The notes under the pieces are model-generated. The model made no database searches. It was given only the letters and a program-made list of their open reading frames with translations, and had not been told where the DNA came from. Made by a program: the position numbers and the translations under genes. A stretch of DNA of 38,403 nucleotides, taken from NCBI GenBank assembly GCA_018241325.1, contig JAFEEB010000004.1, forward strand, positions 136 through 38,538, given 5' to 3'. Below, in pieces: positions 7,475-16,069 of the stretch (positions are counted from its first letter, which is position 1; each line of letters starts with the position of its first letter). This DNA is from Pseudomonadota bacterium. Its GTDB lineage: Bacteria; Pseudomonadota; Gammaproteobacteria; Burkholderiales; Burkholderiaceae_C.

Positions 7475-9535
7475 CCCGGATTCGTCCGCGCGCCGCTGCC
7501 ACAGCGACAGCGCCACGATCACGGCAAAGCCCACCGGCACCCCGAAGACGCCCGCCGATATCGGGTGAATGCCCCACCACAGGCCGCCCGGCGCCAGGCC
7601 CCACCAGGCGCGCAAGCCAGGGTGGGCCCACAGCATGTAGCCCACCGTCACACCCGCGCCGGCCAGCATGCCGAAGGTGGCCGCGCGCGCGCTGGCGCGC
7701 CGCCAGAACAGGCCGGTGACCAGCCCCGGAAAAAACGTGGCCGCCGCCAGCGAGAACGACACCGTCACCAGCGACAGAATTTCGGCCGGCTTGAGCACCG
7801 CGACAAAGGTCGCCACCATGGCCGCCGCCAGCAGCGCGAACTTGGACAGGATCACGCGGTTTTCGGACACCACGACCACCTTGTCGCGGATGGGCGAGGT
7901 GTCGTGCACCAGCGCGTTGCTGATGGTGAGCAGCAAACCGTCGGCGGTGGACAGCGCCGCCGCCAGACCGCCGGCGGCCACCAGGCCCGACACCACATAG
8001 GGCAAGCCGCCCAACTCGGGCGTGGCCAGCATGATCATGTCCGCGCCCAAGCGGATTTCGCCAAACTGCAACAGGCCGTCGCCATTGACGTCCTGCACCG
8101 AGATGAGCGCCGGATCCACGCGCGCCCATTGCGCGATCCAGTTGGGCAGCTCGCCGAACTGGCTGCCCACCAGGTGCTGCATCACCTCGTACTTGACCAG
8201 CACCGCCAGCGCCGGCGTGCTGAGGTACAGCAGCGCGATGAACACCAGCGACCAGGCCACCGAGCGGCGCGTGTCGGCCACGCTGCGCGTGGTGTAGAAC
8301 CGCGTGAGCAGGTGCGGCAGGCTGGCCGTGCCCACCATCAGGCAGAACATGAGGGCCAGAAAATTGAGACGCGAGGCGTTGAACTCGGCGCGCTCGGCCG
8401 GTGTTCCATCGGGGTTGCCCACAAAGGCCTGGCCCTGGCGCGGCAATCCGCCCAGGGGCTTGGCGCGCTCCTGCGCCTCTTGCATGGCGCGCGTCCAGGT
8501 CTCGCGCGCCTGCTCGGCGCCTTGCGGCAGCGCGGCCTGCTCGCGCCGCACCTGCATCAGCTGCGACAGATCGGCGCCCTGCGCCTTCAGCTGGCGCAGG
8601 CGGGCATCGAGCCGCGCGCGTTCACGCATCAGCGCGGTGGCGGGGTCTTGCAGGCGCTGGGCGTATTCCTGCGCGCGCGCCGCGAACACCTCGCGCACCT
8701 CATGCTCGGCGGGCGATGCGATGAGCTCGTCCTCCAGTTGCGCGATCTTGGGCAGCTGCTCGCCGTAGACCACCGGCGCCAGCGGCGTGCCCAGCTGCTT
8801 GTAGGCCAGCCAGGACACCGGAATCAGGAAGGCCAGCAGCAGCACCACGTACTGCACCGTCTGCGTCCAGGTGATGGCGCGCATGCCGCCCAGAAACGAG
8901 CACAGCAGCACGCCGCCCAGGCCCAGCAGAATGCCGATCTCGAACTGCACGCCCGTCAGGCGCGAGGCGATCAGGCCGATGCCGTAGATCTGCGCCACCA
9001 CGTACATGAACGAGCAGGCCACCGCCCCCAGCGCCGCCACCCAGCGCGGGCCGGCGCCAAAGCGCGCCGCAAAATAATCGGGCACGGTGTACAGCTCCAT
9101 GGCCCGCAAGCGCGGGGCGATCAGCAGGCCCACCAGGCAAAAACCGCCCGTCCAGCCCAGCACATAGGCCAGGCCGCCCGGTTGCGCGGCCGTGCCCGAC
9201 ACCCCTTGCAGATAGATGGCGCCCGACAGGCTGATGAACGAGGCCGCGCTCATCCAGTCGGCGGCCGTGGCCATGCCGTTGTACATCGCCGGAATGCGCC
9301 GCCCGGCGACGTAGAACTCCTGCGGATCGGTGGTGCGCGCGTAGATGCCGACGCCGGCATACGACATCACCGACAGAAACAAAAAGATCGGTCCGATCCA
9401 ATCGCGCGACAGGCCCTTGCGCTCGGCCCAGGCCATGAGCGCCAGAAACGCCAAAAAGCCGACGATGAACAGCGCCATCAGGCGGTGATAGCGCCCGTCG
9501 CCCGACGCGGCCGGCTCAGTCGCGCGCCGGCTCAT
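7448..9535 (-). CDS. Sodium:solute symporter large subunit (VC_2705/ActP-like)
   Basis: SSS-family transporter of 695 residues, similar to acetate/monocarboxylate symporters. Transmembrane segments fill both halves, with SSS sequences such as [19 protein letters not shown] and [21 protein letters not shown] hydrophilic, partly coiled stretch of about 120 residues (roughly 260-385) interrupts the bundle, as in the VC_2705 subfamily. A later loop carries [12 protein letters not shown], a perfect EF-hand-like calcium loop. The ATG at 9535 has GAGG upstream; the TTG just before it is not needed. It overlaps the DUF4212 gene by 20 bases, so the two subunits are coupled. The substrate is probably a short-chain organic acid. 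Confidence 0.9.
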   Translation of the reverse strand: MSRRATEPAASGDGRYHRLMALFIVGFLAFLALMAWAERKGLSRDWIGPIFLFLSVMSYAGVGIYARTTDPQEFYVAGRRIPAMYNGMATAADWMSAASFISLSGAIYLQGVSGTAAQPGGLAYVLGWTGGFCLVGLLIAPRLRAMELYTVPDYFAARFGAGPRWVAALGAVACSFMYVVAQIYGIGLIASRLTGVQFEIGILLGLGGVLLCSFLGGMRAITWTQTVQYVVLLLAFLIPVSWLAYKQLGTPLAPVVYGEQLPKIAQLEDELIASPAEHEVREVFAARAQEYAQRLQDPATALMRERARLDARLRQLKAQGADLSQLMQVRREQAALPQGAEQARETWTRAMQEAQERAKPLGGLPRQGQAFVGNPDGTPAERAEFNASRLNFLALMFCLMVGTASLPHLLTRFYTTRSVADTRRSVAWSLVFIALLYLSTPALAVLVKYEVMQHLVGSQFGELPNWIAQWARVDPALISVQDVNGDGLLQFGEIRLGADMIMLATPELGGLPYVVSGLVAAGGLAAALSTADGLLLTISNALVHDTSPIRDKVVVVSENRVILSKFALLAAAMVATFVAVLKPAEILSLVTVSFSLAAATFFPGLVTGLFWRRASARAATFGMLAGAGVTVGYMLWAHPGLRAWWGLAPGGLWWGIHPISAGVFGVPVGFAVIVALSLWQRRADESGSEAPAHVA

Positions 9536-9785
9536 CAAGACCCTCGTCGTCCGCGTCCGGTTGGCGATTCATCGCCCACGCATAGCCCGCCACGATGGCG
9601 ATGAACACCAGCACGCCGCCCTGCGCCATCCACCAGTAGTTGATCGGCCAGCCGGCCACCACCTGCGTCAGGTCGCGCGCAAAAAACGCCACCCCAAACG
9701 ACGCCAGCGCCCACACCACCAGCAGCCCGCCACGCCACCACGCCGCGCGGGCGCGATGCGTGGGTGCAGGGTGGGGAACCGACAT
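9516..9785 (-). CDS. DUF4212 small subunit of sodium/solute symporter
   Basis: A protein of 89 residues with two hydrophobic helices (LLVVWALASFGVAFFA, and GGVLVFIAIVAGYAWAMNR). Between them lies VAGWPINYWWMAQGG, the conserved DUF4212/TIGR03647 block. Such proteins are always found directly upstream of VC_2705-type symporters and are regarded as a small subunit. Here the stop lies inside the start of the large-subunit gene. The acidic tail ends PARD. Upstream is the 120-bp tandem repeat array. Confidence 0.9.
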   Translation of the reverse strand: MSVPHPAPTHRARAAWWRGGLLVVWALASFGVAFFARDLTQVVAGWPINYWWMAQGGVLVFIAIVAGYAWAMNRQPDADDEGLDEPARD

Positions 9786-9803
9786 GTCAACGACCGATCG
9801 CGC

Positions 9804-10192
9804 TATGCGCCACCCGCGACGATCGAAACCCGAAGAGCCGCAAGGCCACGGAGCCGGCCATGCGCGGGATCGCCGTGGCCGGGGTCTCCCCGGTCACTGG
9901 CGATGCCATCTGCAAGGGGGTAGGCGAAATATCGCGCAACGGATGGAACGCAAAGAGCCGCAAGGCCGCGGAGCCGGCCATGCGCGCGATCGCCGTGGCC
10001 GGGGTCTCCCCGGTCACTGGCGATGCCATCTGCAAGGGGGGTAGGCGAAATATCGCGCAACGGATGGAACGCAAAGAGCCGCAAGGCCGCGGAGCAGGCC
10101 ATGCGCGCGATCGCCGTGGCCGGGGTCTCCCCGGTCACTGGCGATGCCCCCTTCAGGGGGTGGGCGAAACATCGCGCAGCGAGTGGAGACTG
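9804..10192. repeat. Tandem array of three 120-bp repeats (family A)
   Basis: This 415-base stretch between DUF4212 and ppsA holds no gene, only repeats. Copies begin at 9831, 9951 and 10072 (period 120 and 121 bases), with a degenerate partial unit before the first. Copies 1 and 2 are almost identical; copy 3 diverges after its midpoint, ending in a CCCCCTTCAGGGGG hairpin. Each unit contains a long imperfect stem around GTGGCCGGGG-TCT-CCCCGGTCAC with outer arms ATCGCC/GGCGAT. A diverged single copy lies at 17010-17138. No T-tract follows, so this is not a simple terminator. Because 120 is a multiple of three, an apparent 40-residue periodic reading frame runs through it, which I regard as spurious. 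Confidence 0.9.
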
Positions 10193-10200
10193 GGGGTGCT

Positions 10201-12594
10201 TCATATTTTCGCCAGCAGCGCCCAGGTATCGATCACGCTGTCGGGGTTGAGCGAGATCGAGGCGATGCCCTCGTCCGCCAGCCAGCGGGCGAAGTCCGGG
10301 TGGTCGCTCGGGCCCTGGCCGCAGATGCCGACGTACTTGCCCTCGGCCTTGCACGCGGCGATGGCCATGCCGAGCAAGGCCTTGACCGCCGGGTCGCGCT
10401 CGTCGAAGTCGTGCGCCAACAGCTCCATGCCGCTGTCGCGGTCCAGCCCCAGCGTGAGCTGCGTGAGGTCGTTGGAGCCGATCGAAAAACCGTCGAAATG
10501 CTGCAGGAACTGCCCGGCCAGAACGGCGTTGCTGGGCAGCTCGCACATCATCACCACCTTCAGGTCGTTGACGCCGCGCTGGAGGCCCTTTTCGGCCAGC
10601 AGGGCGACCACCCGCTCGGCCTGGCCCACCGTGCGCACGAAGGGGACCATCACCTGCACGTTGGCCAGGCCCATCTCGTCGCGCACGCGCTTGATGGCCT
10701 CGCACTCCATCGCAAAGGCTTCGCGGAAGTCCTCGCTGATGTAGCGCGCGGCGCCGCGAAAGCCCAGCATGGGGTTTTCTTCCTCGGGCTCGTAGCGGCT
10801 GCCGCCGATCAGCTTGCGGTATTCGTTGCTCTTGAAGTCCGACAGCCGCACGATGACCGGCTTGGGCCAGAAGGCCGCCGCGATGGTGGCCACGCCCTCG
10901 GCCACCTTGTCCACGTAAAAGGCGCGCGGGCTGGCATGGCCGCGCGCCACGCTTTCGACCGCTTTTTTCAGATCGGCATCGACCTGCGGGTAGTCCAGGA
11001 TGGCCTTGGGGTGCACGCCGATGTTGTTGTTGATGATGAACTCCAGCCGCGCCAGGCCCACGCCTTCGTTGGGCAACTGGGCAAAGTCGAAGGCCAGCTG
11101 CGGATTGCCGACGTTCATCATGATCTTGGTGGCAATCGGCGGCATGGTGCCGCGCTTGACTTCGGTCACCTCGGTCTCCAGCAGGCCGTCGTAGATGCGT
11201 CCGGTGTCGCCCTCGGCGCAGCTCACGGTCACCAGCGTGCCGTTGGCCAGTGTCTCGGTGGCGTCGCCGCAGCCCACCACGGCCGGGATGCCCAGCTCGC
11301 GCGCGATGATGGCGGCGTGGCAGGTGCGCCCGCCGCGGTTGGTGACGATGGCGCTGGCGCGCTTCATCACCGGCTCCCAGTTGGGGTCGGTCATGTCGGT
11401 GACCAGCACGTCGCCGGCCTGCACCTGGTCCATCTCGCTGATGTTGTGCACGATCCGCACCGGCCCGGTGCCGATCTTCTGGCCGATGGCGCGGCCTTCG
11501 GCCAAAACGGTACTGCTGCCCTTGAGCTTGTAGCGGTGTTCGGTCTTGCCCTGGGCCTGGCTCTTCACCGTCTCGGGCCGCGCCTGCAGGATGTAGAGCT
11601 GCCCGTCCTGGCCGTCCTTGCCCCATTCGATATCCATGGGACGGCCGTAATGCTGCTCGATCACCAGCGCGTAGCGCGCCAGCTGCTGCACTTCGGCGTC
11701 GGTGAGCGAATAGCGGTTGCGTTGCTCGGCCGGCACGTCGATGGTCTTGACCAGCTTGCCAGTGGCGGCCTTTTCCTCGGGCGTGGCGAACACCATCTGG
11801 ATCAGCTTGCTGCCCAGGTTGCGGCGAATCAGCGCCTTGTGGCCGGCCTTGAGCATGGGCTTGTGCACGTAGAACTCGTCCGGGTTGACGGCGCCCTGCA
11901 CCACCGTCTCACCCAGGCCGTAGCTGCTGGTGATGAACACCACCTGATCGAAACCGCTTTCGGTGTCGATGGTGAACATCACGCCGGCGGCGCCCAAATC
12001 GCTGCGCACCATGCGCTGCACGCCGGCCGACAACGCCACGCCGTCGTGCGCAAAGCCCTTGTGCACGCGGTAGCTGATGGCGCGGTCGTTGTAGAGGCTG
12101 GCAAACACCTCTTTCATCTTGTGCAGCACGGCGTCGATGCCGACCACGTTCAAGAACGTCTCCTGCTGGCCGGCAAACGAGGCATCGGGCAGGTCCTCGG
12201 CCGTGGCCGAGCTGCGCACGGCGAAGCTGGCCTGGGCGTTGCCCGCCGACAGGTTGGCATAGGCATCGCGCACGGCCTTTTCGAGATCGGCCGGAAAGGG
12301 CTGGTTCTCGACCCAGGCGCGGATTTCGGCGCCCGCCTCGGCCAGCGCGCGCACGTCGTCCACGTCCAGCGCGGCCAGGCGTTGGCTGATGCGGCCATGC
12401 AGGCCCTGGTGCTGGAGAAACTCGCGAAACGCGTGCGCCGTGGTGGCAAAGCCGGTGGGCACGCGCAGCCCGTCAGGCAGTTGAGAAATCATCTCGCCGA
12501 GGCTGGCGTTCTTGCCGCCGACCGCCTCGACGTCGGTCATCCTGAGTTGTTCAAAGGGCACGACCAGGGCGGCCGGTGCAAAGCGTTCGGACAT
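10201..12594 (-). CDS. ppsA: Phosphoenolpyruvate synthase
   Basis: Gluconeogenic enzyme converting pyruvate, ATP and water to phosphoenolpyruvate, AMP and phosphate. The 797-residue protein has the N-terminal ATP-grasp domain ([35 protein letters not shown]). The phosphohistidine domain is [14 protein letters not shown] with the catalytic His near residue 426. The C-terminal PEP/pyruvate TIM barrel ([32 protein letters not shown]) carries the last conserved Cys. The start has GGAG 7 bases before the ATG. The divergent neighbour ppsR encodes its regulatory kinase/phosphorylase, and this pairing supports the assignment strongly. The 3' end abuts the family A repeat array. Confidence 0.97.
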   Translation of the reverse strand: MSERFAPAALVVPFEQLRMTDVEAVGGKNASLGEMISQLPDGLRVPTGFATTAHAFREFLQHQGLHGRISQRLAALDVDDVRALAEAGAEIRAWVENQPFPADLEKAVRDAYANLSAGNAQASFAVRSSATAEDLPDASFAGQQETFLNVVGIDAVLHKMKEVFASLYNDRAISYRVHKGFAHDGVALSAGVQRMVRSDLGAAGVMFTIDTESGFDQVVFITSSYGLGETVVQGAVNPDEFYVHKPMLKAGHKALIRRNLGSKLIQMVFATPEEKAATGKLVKTIDVPAEQRNRYSLTDAEVQQLARYALVIEQHYGRPMDIEWGKDGQDGQLYILQARPETVKSQAQGKTEHRYKLKGSSTVLAEGRAIGQKIGTGPVRIVHNISEMDQVQAGDVLVTDMTDPNWEPVMKRASAIVTNRGGRTCHAAIIARELGIPAVVGCGDATETLANGTLVTVSCAEGDTGRIYDGLLETEVTEVKRGTMPPIATKIMMNVGNPQLAFDFAQLPNEGVGLARLEFIINNNIGVHPKAILDYPQVDADLKKAVESVARGHASPRAFYVDKVAEGVATIAAAFWPKPVIVRLSDFKSNEYRKLIGGSRYEPEEENPMLGFRGAARYISEDFREAFAMECEAIKRVRDEMGLANVQVMVPFVRTVGQAERVVALLAEKGLQRGVNDLKVVMMCELPSNAVLAGQFLQHFDGFSIGSNDLTQLTLGLDRDSGMELLAHDFDERDPAVKALLGMAIAACKAEGKYVGICGQGPSDHPDFARWLADEGIASISLNPDSVIDTWALLAKI

Positions 12595-12795
12595 GGGAAA
12601 ACTCCAGAGTTTGAAAACCGGGGCGCGCGGCAGCTCCGGAGACGGGCGCGGCGCAAAAATGAGGGGGCGCGCCGCCGCGCAGGCAAGCTCATCGCTGGAC
12701 TTGGCGCGGCACGCGGCATGCGGATTCGCATAATGGGCGCCATTCTAGAGAAACAGGCGCCGGCCGAGCCCGCTGCCTGCATACCCTGGCACGCC
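12595..12795. promoter_or_regulatory. Divergent ppsA/ppsR intergenic region
   Basis: These 201 bases separate the two divergent starts and must carry both promoters. A CATAAT hexamer near 12729 could serve as a -10 for ppsR, but no well-spaced -35 is evident. A small inverted repeat, ATGCG-GATT-CGCAT (12718-12731), overlaps it and could be an operator. Both are weak signals. Confidence 0.35.
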
Positions 12796-13617
12796 ATGAC
12801 CCACCGCACGGTTTTCTATGTCTCCGACGGCACCGGTATCACCGCCGAGACCTTCGGCAACGCCATCCTGGCGCAGTTCGAGATCAGCCCGCGCCACGTG
12901 CGCCTGCCCTTCACCGACACGCCCGACAAGGCGCACCAGGTGGTGCGCCAGATCAATCACGTGCACGACCTGGAGGGCCAGCGGCCGATCGTCTTCACCA
13001 CCCTGGTCGACCCGCAGATGCTGGCCATCCTGCGCGAGGGCTGCAAGGGCATGCTGCTGGACATGTTCGGCACCTTCGTGCAGCCCATCGAGGCCGAGCT
13101 GGGCATCAAAAGCCTGCATCGCGTGGGGCGCTTTTCGGACATCAGCCGCAACCAGGCCTATCACGACCGCATCGAGGCCATCAACTTCAGCCTGCAGCAC
13201 GACGACGGCCAGAGCCACCGCGACCTGGCCGGCGCCGACGTGATCCTGGTGGGCGTCAGCCGCAGCGGCAAGACGCCCACCAGCCTGTACCTGGCCATGC
13301 AGTTCGGACTGAAGGCGGCCAACTATCCGCTGATCCCGGAGGACTTCGAGCGGCGCCAGTTGCCGCCCGCGCTGACGCCGTGGCGCAAGAAAATCTTCGG
13401 GCTGACCATCGCGCCCGACCGGCTGGCCGAAATTCGCGCCGAGCGCCGTCCCAACTCGCGCTATGCCGCGCTGGACAACTGCCGCATGGAGGTGGCCGAG
13501 GCCGAGGCCATGATGCGCCGTGCGGGCATCCGCTGGCTGTCCACCACCACCAAGTCGATCGAGGAAATCGCCACCACCATCTTGCAAGAGGTGCGCCCCG
13601 AACGGCTGAACTATTGA
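12796..13617 (+). CDS. ppsR: PEP synthase regulatory protein (bifunctional kinase/pyrophosphorylase, DUF299)
   Basis: PSRP uses ADP to phosphorylate and inactivate PEP synthase on a threonine next to the catalytic histidine, and reverses this by phosphate-dependent dephosphorylation. The 273-residue protein opens with the conserved THRTVFYVSDGTGITAETFG. The nucleotide-binding loop is GVSRSGKTPTSLYLAMQFG (about 153-171), and the late block YAALDNCRMEVAEAE is also conserved. The start is the ATG at 12796, fixed by the family N-terminus. It is divergent from its target ppsA. Confidence 0.96.
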   Translation: MTHRTVFYVSDGTGITAETFGNAILAQFEISPRHVRLPFTDTPDKAHQVVRQINHVHDLEGQRPIVFTTLVDPQMLAILREGCKGMLLDMFGTFVQPIEAELGIKSLHRVGRFSDISRNQAYHDRIEAINFSLQHDDGQSHRDLAGADVILVGVSRSGKTPTSLYLAMQFGLKAANYPLIPEDFERRQLPPALTPWRKKIFGLTIAPDRLAEIRAERRPNSRYAALDNCRMEVAEAEAMMRRAGIRWLSTTTKSIEEIATTILQEVRPERLNY

Positions 13618-13697
13618 GTCACCTTCTGAGGCGCTGCGCGTCGCCACGGCGCATCACGAAAACCCGGGCATGCCGACGCTGCGGCGAAATCACTACC

Positions 13698-13752
13698 AAA
13701 CATATAGCTGCCTGTGCTTGCCAGACAAGCGCAAGAGCCATATTTTTCAATA
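13698..13752. repeat. Dispersed repeat family B, copy 2 (near-full palindrome)
   Basis: The left arm ATAGCTGCCTGTGCTTG and right arm CAAGCGCAAGAGCCATAT pair around a short loop, flanked by AT-rich DNA. This is the most complete palindromic copy of the family in the window. It lies between the convergent ends of ppsR and the GlcG-like gene, so it could act as a transcript-end structure. A T-rich stretch (TATTTTTC) follows on the plus strand. Confidence 0.65.
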
Positions 13753-13756
13753 ATTT

Positions 13757-14164
13757 CTACAAACCCAGCGCCGCCACGCCGGCGCGCGCCACCTGCGCGT
13801 CCTCGGGCGCTTTCACGCCGCTCACGCCGACCGCGCCGATGCACTGGCCATCCTTCATGATCGGCACGCCGCCTTCCATCAGGCCATCGAGCACCGGCAC
13901 GGACAGGAACGCCGTGCGACCGCCGTTGATCATGTCCTCGAACCCCTTGCTCTCGCGCCGGCCCAACGCCGAGCTGCGCGCCTTGGCCGGCGCCACGTGC
14001 GCGCTCATGGGCGCGGCGCCGTCCAGCCGGTGCAGGTGCAGCAGCGCGCCGCCGTCATCCACGATGGCGATCGTCACCGGCCAGGCGTTCTTGCGCGCCT
14101 CGTCCTCGGCCGCCGCGGCAATCGCCTTGACGTCGGCCGCCTCGAGTACAAACTTCGTTTTCAT
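13757..14164 (-). CDS. GlcG/HbpS family haem-binding-like protein (DUF336)
   Basis: A protein of 135 residues of the GlcG/HbpS fold. Family members bind haem or are encoded with glycolate, propanediol or other oxidative operons, and exact roles are mostly unknown. Conserved features are VTIAIVDDGGALLHLHRLDGA, then FEDMINGGRTAFLSVPVL, and the C-terminal CIGAVGVSGVKAPEDAQVA. There is no signal peptide, so it is probably cytoplasmic. The ATG at 14164 has GGGA about 8 bases upstream. Sixty-three codons of open frame upstream have no support. It stands alone, divergent from the BI-1 gene. Confidence 0.85.
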   Translation of the reverse strand: MKTKFVLEAADVKAIAAAAEDEARKNAWPVTIAIVDDGGALLHLHRLDGAAPMSAHVAPAKARSSALGRRESKGFEDMINGGRTAFLSVPVLDGLMEGGVPIMKDGQCIGAVGVSGVKAPEDAQVARAGVAALGL

Positions 14165-14315
14165 GCTGGATCCCAAAAATCGGCTGCATTCACGCCATCG
14201 TCCGCGCAGCCCATGCGGCTTTTGCGATGGATTGTATACAGATTTCGGAATAACCCCCGGGAAAACCCGCGGATTCAAGCGCCGCCATTTGCATATCGTG
14301 CAAACGCAAGGGAAT

Positions 14316-14345
14316 TTCTGAGATCGCTCGGACTCTACGTACAAT
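14316..14345 (+). promoter_or_regulatory. Candidate sigma-70 promoter for the BI-1 gene
   Basis: TTCTGA (14316-14321), an 18-base spacer and TACAAT (14340-14345) lie 56 bases before the start codon. Just upstream is the inverted repeat TTGCA-TATCG-TGCAA. The -35 match is poor, so the call is tentative. Confidence 0.35.
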
Positions 14346-14401
14346 GAGCTCAACGGCCGCCGCGGTGGCAGCCTCAGGCCCGATCCAAGGAGATTTGACC
14401 G

Positions 14402-15103
14402 ATGAACGACCGTCTACCCGCATTTACCCAATATGGCAGCGCCCCCGACACGGGCGCATTGCAAGCGCAGCGCAACAAAGTCCTGCGCAACACCTACTGG
14501 CTGCTGGCGCTCAGCCTCATCCCCACCGTGCTGGGCGCGTGGATGGGCGTCGCCACCGGCATCACGCTGGGCTTGGGCGGCGGCCTGGGGCTCGTCGTCT
14601 TTCTGGGCGGCGCCTTCGGCTTCATGTTCGCCATCGAGAAAACCAAGAACTCGGCCGCCGGCGTGCCGGTGCTGCTGGCCTTCACCTTCTTCATGGGCCT
14701 GATGCTCTCGCGCATGATCGCGGTGGTGCTGGGCTTCAAGAACGGCAGCGAGCTGGTGATGACCGCCATGGGCGGCACGGCCGGCGTGTTTTTCGTCATG
14801 GCCAGCCTGTCCACCTTCATCAAGCGCGACCTGTCGGGCATGGGCAAGTGGCTATTCGTCGGCGCGCTGATCATCATCGCCGGCGCCATCATCAACGTGT
14901 TCGTCGGCTCCACCGCCGGCATGATGGTCATCAGCACCCTGTGCGTGGGCGTGTTCAGCCTGTACATGCTCTATGACTTGAAGCGCATCATCGACGGCGG
15001 CGAGACCAACTACATCAGCGCCACGCTGGCGCTGTACCTGGACCTGTTCAACGTGTTCCAGGGTCTGCTGGCCCTGCTGGGCCTGGGCGGCAGCAGCGAC
15101 TGA
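14402..15103 (+). CDS. BAX inhibitor-1 (YccA/TMBIM) family membrane protein
   Basis: Inner-membrane protein of 233 residues with about seven hydrophobic segments after a polar N-terminus of some 30 residues. The family is linked to calcium leak and, for E. coli YccA, to modulation of FtsH proteolysis. The conserved C-terminal part is seen as GVFSLYMLYDLKRIIDGGET followed by NYISATLALYLDLFNVF. AAGGAGAT lies 8 bases before the ATG, an excellent ribosome binding site. A terminator follows 22 bases after the stop. Confidence 0.92.
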   Translation: MNDRLPAFTQYGSAPDTGALQAQRNKVLRNTYWLLALSLIPTVLGAWMGVATGITLGLGGGLGLVVFLGGAFGFMFAIEKTKNSAAGVPVLLAFTFFMGLMLSRMIAVVLGFKNGSELVMTAMGGTAGVFFVMASLSTFIKRDLSGMGKWLFVGALIIIAGAIINVFVGSTAGMMVISTLCVGVFSLYMLYDLKRIIDGGETNYISATLALYLDLFNVFQGLLALLGLGGSSD

Positions 15104-15125
15104 ATCGCCCGGCTCCCAAGCTTCG

Positions 15126-15147
15126 AAGCCCCGCTCGCGGGGCTTTT
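15126..15147 (+). terminator. Rho-independent terminator after the BI-1 gene
   Basis: The stem AAGCCCCG/CGGGGCTT with loop CTCG is followed by TT and further T residues (TTTTTC). It sits between the BI-1 stop and the tRNA promoter. Confidence 0.85.
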
Positions 15148-15154
15148 TCATGGC

Positions 15155-15181
15155 TATCGCCTGCATGGGAGCGGCTATAAT
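15155..15181 (+). promoter_or_regulatory. Promoter of tRNA-His
   Basis: A perfect TATAAT (15176-15181) lies 15 bases before the tRNA. The -35 region is poor (GGCTAT or nearby). The spacing to the mature 5' end suits a stable RNA promoter with a short leader. Confidence 0.6.
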
Positions 15182-15196
15182 CTTGGGCTTGACGTG

Positions 15197-15272
15197 GTGG
15201 CTGTAGCTCAGTTGGTAGAGTCCCAGATTGTGATTCTGGTCGTCGTGGGTTCGAGTCCCATCAGCCACCCCA
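15197..15272 (+). tRNA. tRNA-His (anticodon GTG)
   Basis: All arms fold: acceptor GTGGCTG/CAGCCAC, D arm with AGTTGGTA, anticodon stem CCAGA/TCTGG with loop TTGTGAT (anticodon GTG), and T arm GTGGG-TTCGAGT-CCCAT. The encoded CCA is at 15270-15272. G at 15196 supplies the extra G(-1) characteristic of tRNA-His, opposite discriminator C73. Length is 76 bases. Confidence 0.98.
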
Positions 15273-15283
15273 GCTTTTTTCTG

Positions 15284-15316
15284 AAAGCCCGCTCCCTGAT
15301 CGGAGCGGGCTTTTTT
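15284..15316 (+). terminator. Rho-independent terminator after tRNA-His
   Basis: A 12-bp stem AAAGCCCGCTCC/GGAGCGGGCTTT with a 6-base loop runs directly into T6. It ends 23 bases before the nth start codon. Confidence 0.92.
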
Positions 15317-15339
15317 GTGTCCGCGTCAAAATCGACGAG

Positions 15340-15978
15340 ATGAGCCCCAACCAGATCGAGCGCTTTTTCGCCACCTTGCAAGCCGCCAACCCGCTGCCCG
15401 CCAGCGAGCTGGAGTACACCAGCGTGTTCGAGTTGCTCGCGGCCGTGCTGCTGTCGGCGCAGGCCACCGACGTGGGGGTCAACAAGGCCACGCGGCGGCT
15501 CTTTCCCGTCGCCAACACGCCCCAGAAGATCATCGACCTGGGCCTGGATGGCCTGGAGACTTACATCAAGACCATCGGCCTGTACCGCAGCAAGGCCCGG
15601 CACCTGATGCAGACCTGCCGCATCCTGGTGCAGCAGCACGGCGGCGAAGTGCCGCGCACGCGGCAAGAACTGGAGCAACTGCCCGGCGTCGGCCGCAAGA
15701 CCGCCAACGTGGTGCTGAACGTGGCCTTTGGCGAGCCCACTTGTGCCGTGGACACGCACATCTTTCGCGTGGCCAACCGCACCGGCCTGGCACCGGGCAA
15801 GACGCCGCTGGCGGTGGAGCAAAAGCTGCTCGAGCGCGTGCCGGCCAAATACCTGAACCACGCACACCACTGGCTGATCCTGCACGGGCGCTACGTGTGC
15901 GTGGCGCGCACCCCGCGCTGCTGGCAGTGCGCGGTGGCCGATTGCTGCGACTACGCGCCCAAGACGCCGGCGCCGTGA
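15340..15978 (+). CDS. nth: Endonuclease III
   Basis: Base-excision repair glycosylase/AP lyase removing oxidised pyrimidines. The 212-residue protein has the helix-hairpin-helix LPGVGRKTANVVL with catalytic Lys120, and VDTHIFRVANR with catalytic Asp138, the same numbering as E. coli Nth. The four cluster cysteines are at 187, 194, 197 and 203 (C-x6-C-x2-C-x5-C). The start ATG lies just downstream of the tRNA-His terminator. No strong ribosome binding site is seen, although GACGAG lies 3 bases upstream. Confidence 0.97.
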   Translation: MSPNQIERFFATLQAANPLPASELEYTSVFELLAAVLLSAQATDVGVNKATRRLFPVANTPQKIIDLGLDGLETYIKTIGLYRSKARHLMQTCRILVQQHGGEVPRTRQELEQLPGVGRKTANVVLNVAFGEPTCAVDTHIFRVANRTGLAPGKTPLAVEQKLLERVPAKYLNHAHHWLILHGRYVCVARTPRCWQCAVADCCDYAPKTPAP

Positions 15979-16033
15979 ACGCGTGGCGCCGCGGCCCGCT
16001 GAATCTTCAAGTCAAACGGCCTTGCGGCGCCCG

Positions 16034-16068
16034 CCCATCAAGCGCAGACAGCTATATTATTGATAGTG
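16034..16068. repeat. Dispersed repeat family B, copy 3
   Basis: The half-element CATCAAGCGCAGACAGCTAT plus an AT-rich end lies directly after the stop of the CitE-like gene (complement of 16070-16072). It sits in the 91-base gap between convergent nth and citE-like genes. Confidence 0.6.
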
Positions 16069-16069
16069 C

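Noticed and set aside
9831-10192. CRISPR-like array from three evenly spaced repeats
   Set aside because: The whole 120-base unit is repeated without variable spacers, there are no short direct repeats of 25-40 bases, and no cas genes are nearby.
9803-10192. Repetitive 40-residue protein in the minus-strand frame of the 120-bp array
   Set aside because: It arises because 120 is divisible by three. The frame breaks at the 121-base third unit, and there is no start signal.
10144-12795. Very long open reading frame on the plus strand opposite ppsA, continuing into ppsR
   Set aside because: It is the complement of ppsA in a high-GC genome. Its His/Gln/Ala-rich product has no family features, and only the ppsR part from 12796 is real.
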